Source of the DNA: Serripes groenlandicus
Lineage: Eukaryota > Mollusca > Bivalvia > Cardiida > Cardiidae
Length of the DNA: 64,000 nucleotides
Reading direction: 5' to 3'
Assembly: GCA_031761405.1 (NCBI GenBank)
Contig: JASEVX010000005.1
Location: 8,334,616 to 8,398,615 of the forward strand
The stretch's first letter is position 1. Each line of letters starts with the position of its first letter. A model generated the notes under the pieces. It worked only from the letters and a program-made list of their open reading frames with translations, searched no databases and was not told the DNA's origin. Shown in pieces: positions 51,501-63,500 of this stretch. The position numbers were made by a program, and so were the translations under genes.

Positions 51501-54500
51501 CAGCGGTACTGGTAATTACATAACGATTGGTGTTCTGGTGTCAGTAGAAACATACCAGCGGTACTGGTAACTACGTATATATTGATGTTTTGGTGTCAGG
51601 ATAAACATACAAACATACCAGCGGTACTGGTAATTACATAACGATTGGTGTTCTGGTGTCAGTAGAAACATACCAGCGGTACTGGTAATTACGTATATAT
51701 TGATGTTATGGTGTCAGGATAAACATACAAACATACCAGCGGTACTGGTAATTACATAACGATTGGTGTTCTGGTGTCAGTAGAAACATACCAGCGGTAC
51801 TGATAATTAAGTATATATTGATGTTATGGTGTCAGGATAAACATACAAACATACCAGCGGTACTGGTAATTACATAACGATTGGTGTTCTGGTGTCAGGA
51901 TAAAACATACCAGCGGTACTGGTAATTACATACAGATTGATGTTCTGGTACCAGGATAAATGTTCCACTGGTTCTGGTAATTATATATCGATTGATTGCC
52001 TGGCGCCAGAATAAACATACCAGCGGTACTGGTAATTACATTACGATTGATGTTCTGGTGTCAGGATAAATATACCAGTGGTACTGGTAATTACATATCG
52101 ATTGATGTTCTGGTGTCAGGATAAATATACCAGCGGTACCGGTAATTACATATCGATTGATGTTATTGTGTCAGGAGAAATATACCAGCGGTACTGGTAA
52201 TTACATATCGATTGATGTTCTGGTGTCAGGATAAATATACCAGCGGTACCGGTACTTACATATCGATTTATGTTATTGCGTCAGGAGAAATATACCAGCG
52301 GTACTGGTAATTACATATCGATTGATGTTATTGTGTCAGGAGAAATATACCAGCGGTACTGGTAATTACATTACGATTGATGTTCTGGTGCCAAGATAAA
52401 TATACCAGCGGTACCGGTAATTTCTTATCCAATGATGTTCTGGTGTCAGGATAAACATACCAGCGGTACTGGTCATTACATATCGATTGATGTTCTGTGG
52501 CCAGGATAAATATACCAGCGGTCCTAGTAATTACATATCCAATGAGAGTTCTGGTGTCAGAATAAACATACCAGCGGTCCTGGTAATTATATAACGATTG
52601 ATGTTCTGTTGTCAGGATAAACGTTCCAGCGGTCCTGGTAATTACATATCGATTGATGTTCTGGTACCAGGATAAACGTTCCAGCGGTCCTGGTAATTTA
52701 CACAGGAAACACCTGGGTATAACTGGCATACTGTTGACATCGACGTAAAGAACCAGTCAACGAAACAAGAAACCAACACACACACGTCGTATATCCGATA
52801 TTGCTTACGTATCGCAATTACGCCTTTATCTTTGTTTAACTCTTTCAGCGCCGAATTGTTAAAAGAAGACTCTTCCATGTTCAAAGTCGGGCGATTCTAT
52901 TGTATATGCTTTAATAGTTTTGGAATATTTTGATAATCATAAGGCAAACAATGCTGATTTCAGGTGAGACAGCTCGTTACGAGCTGACTTACCTGAAATC
53001 AGTATTGTTTGCAAAAAGCTCAATATTGCCTCTGGCGCTGAAAGAGTTAACATGACATAGGTAACAGTTTATTTGGATTAAATTTACAAAATGTGTAGCC
53101 ATACACAAATATTAATTTGAAATAATTTTCATCGGGCCTCCAGCTAACAAAATCTTAACAGAAACTAATGGAACTTAAGAAATAAGTAAATGGATTGTTA
53201 GAGAAGTAGCGGCAAAGAGAGTATAACTTATATGGGTTGGTTTGGGATTTAAAGGTATTAACTTAAAACCTTTCCTAACCCTTATCCTTATTTCAATTTT
53301 GTGAAATAAAAAGATCTATATATATTACCCATTGATTCTGAAATACTTGCTGATACCATGTAATGCAGTTCAATTTGATTCCCAAGTAATGCCAACCGTT
53401 AACCCATTCCCACTTACGGACGCTCCCTGACTCCGGTACAGCTGACGAATTTATACAAAAACACCATGCAAAAGGAGGAATTGCTCCTTTTAGGCAAACT
53501 ATTCTTTTGCTACATAGTTTCCTACTCATTTCAATAATAGAACTTTTAATTAAAGATAGTTTTTTCACATTTTTGCCTCATTAATATCAAATTCGTTTGC
53601 TGTAGATCCGCCATATGTGGGAAAGGATTGTTTTTGTTTAAATCGTCTGCTTCGTCATCATCTGAGGATCAAACTGCAGTTCTGTAAAACTGGATCTACG
53701 ATTTAAAATAGAGTTGAAAACGTCAAAGAAATTGAAGAAATTGCTAATTTGAGCATTTTCTTTATCTCCCGTTTTATTATCCCGAGTCATCCTCTACTTA
53801 GGCGGGAGAAATGTCATCTGTAACAGCTTATGAGTTCTATAGGTATATTTAATATCACTAAACAAGATTTATCCGGGTAAATACGGTTTATAGAAAAAGG
53901 GAGATGTCCAATATATTGATAACACTCGATTGCCTTTGATCAATATAACTTATAATGAATATTGAACAATTAAGAATCGATAACTCTGAAGATAAATAAA
54001 TCTTATATAAAGTATTTTCAATCAGCTGTTCAAACAACTTGTCAACGTTAAGATACAAGTCATATCGCGTATGGTTTACTCGTCAAACAAATTGTCAACG
54101 TTAAGATACAAGTCATATCGTATATATGGTTTACGAGTCAAATTACTTTAATTTCAAACAAATTGTCAACGTTAAGATACAAGTCATATCGCGTATGGTT
54201 TACTCGTCAAATTACTTTAATTTCAAACAAATTGTCAACGTTAAGATACAAGTCATATCGCGTATGGTTTACTCGTCAAATTACTTTAATTTCAAACAAA
54301 TTGTCAACGTTAAGATACAAGTCATATCGCGTATGGTTTACTCAATAAATTACTTTAATTTCAAACAAATTGTCAACGTTAAGATACAAGTCATATCGCG
54401 TATGGTTTACTCGTCAAATTACTTTAATTTCAAACAAATTGTCAACGTTAAGATACAAGTCATATCGCGTATGGTTTACTCGATAAATTACTTTAATTTC

Positions 54501-57500
54501 AAACAAATTGTCAACGTTAAGATACAAGTCATATCGCGTATGGTTTACGAGTCAAAATTCTTTAATTTCAAACAAATTGTCAACGTTAAGATACAAGTCA
54601 TATCGCGTATGGTTTACGAGTCAAATTACTTTAATTTCAAACAAATTGTCAACGTTAAGATACAAGTCATATCGCGTATGGTTTACTCGTCAAATTACTT
54701 TAATTTCAAACAAATTGTCAACGTTAAGATACAAGTCATATCGCGTATGGTTTACTCGTCAAATTACTTTAATTTCAAACACGACAAAAGCGACCCCAAA
54801 TTGATCAATGGTACCCGAAGTTAGATGATATGATTGTGTACTAAAGATCGTCTTGTCTTATGATGAATTATTGATGATGTTGATTACAATGATGTTGATG
54901 TCAATGATGTTGTTGTTGTTGTTGCTGCTGCTGCTGCTGATGATAATTGATGACGTTGAAGTACAGCACGAAAACACCTAGATCTGTTTGAGTAAACGCC
55001 CAGTTAAAATGATCATTACATTCATTATTAAGACGCAAATTAATTCACAACACGAGAATACCAAGATATTTGTGCGTTAACGCCCAGATTATATGATCAT
55101 TAAATTTATTTTTAAGACACAAATTCACAACACTCGAATACAAAGATATTTGTGCGTCAACACCCAGAGTATATGATCATTAAATTCATTTTTAAGACAC
55201 AAATTCACAACACGAGAATACAAAGATATTTGTGCGTTAACACCCATATTATATGATCATTAGATTCATTGTTAATACAAAGTCACAACACGAAAATACC
55301 AAGATATGCGTGCGTTAACGCCTAGATTATATGGTCATTAAATTCATTGTTAAAACACAGATACAAATCACGAGAATACCAAGATATGTGTGCATTAACG
55401 CCCCGATTATATGATCATTAGCTTCATTGTTAAGACAAATTCACAACACGAGAATACCAAGATATGCGTGCGTTAACGCCCAGATTATATGATCATTAGA
55501 TTCATTGTTAAGACAAATTCACAACACGAGAATACCAAGCTATTTTTGCGTTAACGCCCAGATTATATGATCATTAGATTCATTTTTAAGACAAGACTTA
55601 TATCACAAATAAAATGTTTTAAAACAAAAAGGGTTATTGACCCCCACATAAGGGTTTTTATCACGAAATCACAAAGTTTAAAAAAAAGGAAGATGTATTG
55701 ATAACAAATGACAATGTTTTTGGTGTAATACGCTTGACGCTTGTGGAATTGCCATATCGAGGGCTTGGCGTGAAACGGTTGTAACTAAAATTGGTATTTT
55801 TTTTACCAATGTTGATCACCTCGCCATAAAGTCTTTATAAGCGTTAAATCATTTTTCTTGGTAAACAATGGAAATTTAGGTGCCATTGCTCGTTCTGAGC
55901 AATGGCATCTAAATTGCATTGTTTACAAAGGGATCAAAATTGCCCCTAAACCAGGGTTTTCAAAATAGGTTTTTAGTTACAACCGTTTCACGCCAAGCCC
56001 TCGATATTCTCAAACGTCGAAAGGAATGTTGACTCGGTCGAGCGGGGTTCGAACTGACCCCCCGTGGATTGACAGCATGTGAGGCTACCGACTAACCTAC
56101 CAAAGGTCGACGATACCTGTGTTAACTGAACTTTAAGAGAAGACACGTTTATAAAATATATTTTGGCACGAAGGTTTATTGCATTGTCCTATAAATGCAT
56201 GAATAAAGGACATTAATTAGTGTAGACGTGGAGTCTATTCACTCCGTTAGAGTTACCTCTCTTTGTATTATTCGTATTTCTTGGCCCGGGGACCGAGTTT
56301 TCGTCCCAAAGATCTGTGTCAAACAGATCCATTCTTTGGTATTTTCAACGTCATTAGTCTTGGATTGCCTTTAACGTATCTTGATATAACTATCTTATGC
56401 CTGTACGACTAAACGAGAACAATGAATACTCTGATCGTAATGTGCAGACACGGGGCGTAGCTTGACTGAAATACATGTGTAGGCTATATCTAGAGGGTTC
56501 GGGTGTAACTTTCTATTATTCTGAAAAAAAAGTAGGCCGGGTCCTACGCGGCTTATAGCAAGCTACGCCCCTGGCAGAGGCGCTACTCGATATGGATATT
56601 TCCTGGTCGTAACCTCAGTAGGTCGCCTTACCAATGGCATGTCTCGTTTAATACTCAAGCGACCGTTTTAAATTGCTTGTACTAGCAGATGCGATCCACA
56701 AGAATGTCACACAAATGGGTGATTTTTATTTGGTCGCCCATTTATGCTCCATTTATTACTATTTTAACAATTAATAATGTAATTTTATTTTCTTTATAAT
56801 CTTATTTCTCTTTTGTTTTTATAAAGAAGACAGTATTTATTGCAACTGATGAATGAGTCTTTCCTTATCTTGCCTCATTTTCTAGATAAGCCATTGGTTA
56901 AACTTAGGCCTAGTTATCATATTGATATAAATCCTTCATTTTCACAGAGAAACACAAATTACAAGAACTGACAATAGCAGCTGAGAAAGCCATTATGGCC
57001 AAGGCGGTTGAGGCGAAGCACGCGTTGGCAACAGCAACAGTTGGTGTAGCGGAAGCCCAACAGTTTGTTACTGAAATGGAAGTCCAATCTATCGAATTCG
57101 AGGCTACGGCTAGTAAAGCCGCGGTACAAGCACAGCTTGCGATTACTGCGGCTGAAGAGGCACGGAAAGCTGCGGAAGAGAGGCGACGTGCTGAGGAAGT
57201 GGCGAAAAAACGAACCGAGGAGCGAGCACGGATTAAAGCCGATGAGGAAAAAAAGAAAAAAGAGAAAGATGAGATGACGATCATTGAACAGGCGGCCTTG
57301 AAGGGGAGCTCTGTTGCAGACGAAAGGAAAACGTTTATGGAGGAGAAGGCCATAAAGGAGGCCGAGAGGAGGAATCCAAAGAACTGGCCTCGATTTACGT
57401 GAGTGATATTGGGTCCCCTTTCTCTTTTACAATACAAACTGGCCTCGATTTTCCTGAGAAACACTGATTAACCCTTTCTCGCAGACAAGAAAAGCATATC

Positions 57501-60500
57501 CAACTATGAGAATCAGCGACTATAAAAATCGATAACTTAAATTACATGGGATTATAGAGCAACTTTTTAGTTTTTACTAATAACAATTTTGTTTTGCAAA
57601 AATTTAAAAAGGCACTTATCAAGTTTTCAAGACAAATATCTCCTGAATATAAATATATTTTTTTATTTGTTTTATATTAATAATATTTTGGTCCTTTTTA
57701 ACTTTGAATACAGTCACCCTAATTTCCCTCTTTATTACATATAAACCGTTAAGAAAACGGTATTTTTCCGCTATTTTTTACACGTTCTTCAGTGAATATC
57801 TTTTTTTAGAAATAAAAAAATTAACAGGGCACTTACGGCATAATGTAGTAAATTCATTTACCTTTTATTTGACATATATTTTATTAAAATAAAGTAATGA
57901 AATTTTGGTCCTCTTTAACATTTTCTACAAGTACTACTAACGTTTTAGGGTAACATTTACGTTTCCGTGATTGCTCATTTGTTTTATATTAATAACATTT
58001 TGGTCCTTTTTAACTTTGAATACAGTCACCCTAATTTCCCTCTTTATTACATATAAACCGTTAAGAAAACGGTATTTTTCCGCTATTTTTTACACGTTCT
58101 TCAGTGAATATCTTTTTTTAGAAATAAAAAAATTAACAGGGCACTTACGGCATAATGTAGTAAATTCATTTACCTTTTATTTGACATATATTTTATTAAA
58201 ATAAAGTAATGAAATCTTGGTCCTCTTTAACATTTTCTACAAGTACTACTAACGTTTTAGGGTAACATTTACGTTTCCGTGATTGCTCATTTGTTTTATA
58301 TTAATAATATTTTGGTCCTTTTTAACTTTGAATACAGTCACCCTAATTTCCCTCTTTATTACATATAAACCGTTAAGAAAACGGTATTTTTCCGCTATTT
58401 TTTACACGTTCTTCAGTGAATATCTTTTTTTAGAAATAAAAAAATTAACAGGGCACTTACGGCATAATGTAGTAAATTCATTTACCTTTTATTTGACATA
58501 TATTTTATTAAAATAAAGTAATGAAATTTTGGTCCTCTTTAACATTTTCTACAAGTACTACTAACGTTTTAGGGTAACATTTACGTTTCCGTGATTGCTA
58601 GCGAAAGCTTCCGATGATTACCGACCATTGCCGGACGATTTATGATGGGGCATATATCTATTAATCACCCCCGCTGTGCAGACTGTGTATATTGCGTTAT
58701 CTTACATATATATCAGCATGTAATGCCTTTTACCTAAATTCGATGCAATAAAATGTAAATATGGACACAAGCGGACGGATATTAGCCTCATGAAGTTACT
58801 TATTTTTGGAAAAAAAATGCGATTGTATAGTCAGAACGGATAAATGTCAACATTTGTTAATATTATCCTATCTAAAATAAAATGGATGATTGTTATAACT
58901 ATTCAATTGTTAAATAAAACCATAAGCAAATTTATGAATGAAATTTTAAAACGTTTAATAATTTGTCATAAGTCATTGTAAATGTAAGAATTCTATCAAA
59001 GTTTGTTTGTCAAACTGTTCAATTTGATATGCTTAAAATTGCATTTAACGTTGTATAATAATTTCTCATAACTCATTGTAAGTTTAAGAATTCTATCAAA
59101 GTTTGTTTGTCACGGTTGGCCTCTATTTACATGAGTGATAAAGCCCTTTCTCTTATACAACAAAAGCTCGCCTCGATTTACGTGAGTGATATAGCCCTTT
59201 CTCTCATTCAACACAAACTAGCCTCATTGTACGTGAGTGATATAGCCCTATCACTTAAACAACAAAAACTCGCATCGATTTACATAAGTGATATAGCCCT
59301 TTCTCTTATACAGCAAAAACTCGCCTAGATTTATGTGAGTGATAAAGCCCTTTCTCTCATACAACAAAAACTAGCCTTATTTTACGTGAGTGATATAGCC
59401 CTTTCTCTCATACAATACAAACTCGCCTCGATTTACATGAGTGAAAAAGCCCTTTCTCTTATACAACACAAACTAGCCTCATTTTACGTGAGTGATATAG
59501 CCCTTTCTCTCATACAACACAAACTCGCCTCGATTTACGTGAGTGATATAGCCCTTTCTCTCATTCAACACAAACTAGCCTCATTTTACGTGAGTGATAA
59601 AGCCTTTTCTCTTATACAACAAAAACTCGCCTCGATTTACATGAGTGATAAAGCCCTTTCTCTTATACAACAAAAACTCGCCTCGATTTATGTGAGTGAT
59701 ATAGCCCTTTCTCTTAAACAACAAAAACTCGCCTCGATTTATGTGAGTGATATAGCCCTTTCTCTCATACAACACAAACTCGCCTCGATTTACGTGAGTG
59801 ATATAGCCCTTTCTCTCATACAATACAAACTCGCTTCGATTTACATGAGTGATATAGCCCTTTCTCTCATACAACACAAACTCGCCTCGATTTATGTGAG
59901 TGATATAGCCCTTTCTCTCATTCAACATAAACTAGTCTCATTTTACGTGAGCGATATAGCCCTTTCTCTCATACAACACAAACTCGCCTCATATTACGTG
60001 AGTGAAAAAGCCTTTTCTCTTATACAACAAAAACTCGCCTCGATTTATGTGAATGATATAGCACTTTCTCTCATACAACACAAACTCGCCTCATTTTACG
60101 TGAGTGATATAGCCCTTTCTCTCATTCAACACAAACTAGTCTCATTTTACGTGAGCGATATAGCCCTTTCTCTCATGCAACACAAACTCGCCTCATTTTA
60201 CGTGAGTGATATAGCCCTTTCTCTCATTCAACACAAACTAGTCTCATTTTACGTGAGCGATATAGCCCTTTCTCTCATACAACACAAACTAGCCTCATTT
60301 TACGTGAGTGATAAAGCCTTTTCTCTTATATAACACAAACTCGCCTCGATTTACATGAGTGATAAAGCCCTTTCTCTTATACAACAAAAACTCGTCTCGA
60401 TTTATGTGAGTGATATAGCACTTTCTCTTAAACAACAAAAACTCGCCTCGATTTATGTGAGTGATATAGCCCTTTCTCTTATACAACAAAAACTAGCCTC

Positions 60501-63500
60501 GATTTACATGAGTGATATAGCCCTTTCTCTTATACAACAAAAACTAGCCTCGATTTACATGAGTGATATAGCCCTTTCTCTCATACAACAACACATACTT
60601 GTCTCATTTTACGTAAGTGATATAGCCCTTTCTCTCATTCAACACAAACTAGCCTTATTTTACGTGAGTGATATAGCCCTTTCTCTCATTCAACACAAAC
60701 TAGCCTCATTTTACGTAAGTGATACAGCCCTTTCTCTCATTCAACACAAACTAGCCTCATTTTACGTGATTTACATTGATAATCCTTTCTCACATATAAC
60801 AACAAAAACTTGCCTCAATTTATTGTATTGATATTGAAAAACTCTTTCTGTCTTAAAACACAAACTGGCCTCGATTTACGTGAGTTAAAATGATTAACCC
60901 TTTCTCACATATAACAACAAAAACTTGCCTCAATTTATTGTATTGATATTGAAAAACTCTGTCTTAAAACACAAACTGGCCTCGATTTACGTGAGTAATA
61001 TTGACTAACACTTTCTCTCATACAATAAAACCTAGACTCGATCGATTTACGTAAAATTGCCTCGATTTACGTGAGTAATATGGACTAACCCGTTATCTCA
61101 TACAACCAAAAAACTAGCCTCGATTTACGCGAGTCAAAAATTGCCTCGATTTACGTGAGTAATATGGGCTGACCCGTTATCTCATATAACCAAAAAAACT
61201 AGCCTCGATTTACGCGAGTCAAAAATTGCCTCGATTTACGTGAGTAATATTGATTAACCTGTTAGCTCATACAACAAGAAATGGCCTCAATTTACGTAAT
61301 TAATATCGATCAACGCTTTCTCACAAACAACAGATCCTGGCCTCGATTTACATGAGATATATTGATTTACCCTTTCTGTCACACTGAACAAATCTGCATC
61401 AGATATCTTTGAATAAATCTAAACAAAAATATAAAAACATATCTATAAACGATTGTGTCAAAATGACCTTTACGCCGTAATGTTTTCAAAAGTTGTCTTC
61501 TGCGAATGCGTCAAAGTACGTCTGTCTTAATCCTGTAACTAAAGTATGCTTTTTTAGAGTACGCAAATTCTATAGATCCTAGTAAAAGAATGGAATAATT
61601 TAAACTTGTTGTTGTTGATGGAAAGACAAAATACGTTATTTTTTTATTTTTTATTTTTTTACATCTTTCATGATTGCCATGCTGTTTGACTATCTATTGT
61701 CAGATGCAAATAGCGTGCGATGGCTCTAGCTACAACAATCCGTTTGATCACACTGTTAAACATGAGAATTGCTAAAAACTTTCGGAAACTGATTTAACCA
61801 CTAGAACAACATAATTACTTCAAATGTTCTAAGATTTTCTCCCCAATCCCCTGCCTGCGTTGATACAGACTTATCGGTCCCTTCAGAAATATCACGTGAT
61901 ATATGAAGTAGCTAAAACCCGAAATAATAGTTTTTTGAACTTTCGATTTGTTTTCTTTCTTTAGATACAATGTTAGTGCTGGAGACTTTGACCCAGGAGT
62001 TGCCTGCATCATCCGGGCAATCGAAGGGAGCATGCGCAAAGATGATGTCACGTGTGTTTATGTTGACCAATCAAGCAACATTCTAAACTTACAGGACCAA
62101 GAAGAGCTAATCGGTAACATAATTACCATTAACCAAGTGGACGAGGAACGGAAATTCAGCGTAAGCAAATACGATTTACTTTAACGACATTATCGATTTT
62201 AAATTACCCATGTCTGCATTTCCCTATCCCTTTTTTTATCACTGACTTGCACTTTTAACATCACACGGGTAAAGAGATGAAAGAAAACCGGTAATGAACT
62301 TAACTCTTTCCCACATACAACAAATTTGCAGCCGACGACTTTAAAAACATAGTGACCAAAACCTGTAAACATTCTCAATAAAATTGAAAACATTGTGGCC
62401 AAAGGAGAAATTGCTCATTATGAGCAATTTCTCCTTTGGCCACAATGTTTTCAAAAGTCGTCTGCTGCTATTGCGTCAAGATGCGTCTGCAGGTGGGAAA
62501 GGGTTAAAGATGTTTGTGAGATGTTTCTTTCAGATTGACCTGCACATTCACCGTATAAGTTTACACAAGGCGCTATATTTATAAACACAAAAGTGAATAG
62601 CGTGAAGTCTAACCAGACTTTCGGTCCGAGTCCCGGTAGCTCAGTTGGTAGCGACGCGGGCTGTCAATCCATGGGTTGTGAGTTCAAATCCCAGCTCGGC
62701 CAACATTCTTTCCGACGTTTGATAAAAGTCATTGTGACCTGCGTCATTCGTCTTTCACCAATGGGCTGTTTAACAGTCTATGTGGAAAAGCAGCCAGTTG
62801 CTTGGAAAGTATGTTGTGTGGTGTACTGGTGTGAGAAAACCAGGAAACGCATGAGTAGGTGAACTGGTCGCCGTGCTATGACTGAAAAATTGTTGCAAAC
62901 GGCGTTAAACCCCAAGCAATCAATCAATCAACTAACCAGACTTCGTGGACATTCAGTCTAGTCTAAGCATAGTCTGAAAATGTAATGCTTGTTTTTTTGT
63001 CTGATGCACGTCATGTATATACGAGCCGCGTCACACGGAAACCGACCATCTGCGGGTTTCCAATTTATGACAGTTACGATCACATAAGATACTGGTATAG
63101 CCGGGTCTTGGTCGTTACCCTTTTCCAGAGACTACCATGATGTTTGTCTGACGAGATAGCTAAAGAGAAGATACTGATCAGAGTACACGCAGGATAATAT
63201 GGATCTTCGATAGTCGCAAAATCCCGATGGTAATTTTTCGTGTTAAGTGGCCAATTTATCTTTGACTCATGTAACATTTTTATAAATCCTGTTTTCATAA
63301 TTCGCTATCGTTTGGCTATTTATTATTTTGATCTGAAATCGTTTCAACATTTTTAGTATAGTTCCTTTCGTGTCTTTAATTTTCGTAGTATTTACTTTCT
63401 TCTTAATTCAACATTTATGTATTACCGCTGCTCCGTATTTCACTATTATTTATATAGTTATATCTTGAGTATTTAACACATTTAGCATATACACGAGTTA

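Noticed and set aside
52328..52729. 133-codon minus-strand frame
   Set aside because: Reads through the 55-bp satellite in reverse; no protein-like conservation.
54126..54824. 232-codon open frame with 23-residue repeats
   Set aside because: Simple reading of a 69-bp satellite in an intron; several frames are open at once.
56910..57464. 184-codon minus-strand frame
   Set aside because: Opposite strand of the coiled-coil exon, open because of its Ala/Glu codon bias.
57704..58516. Three ~77-codon frames with identical sequence
   Set aside because: They follow from the 312-bp triplication and are hydrophobic AT-rich translations without recognisable domains.
59335..60333. 332-codon open frame with 17-residue repeats
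   Set aside because: It is the 51-bp satellite; the period is divisible by three so frames stay open on both strands. It lies in an intron and has no independent start or splice context.
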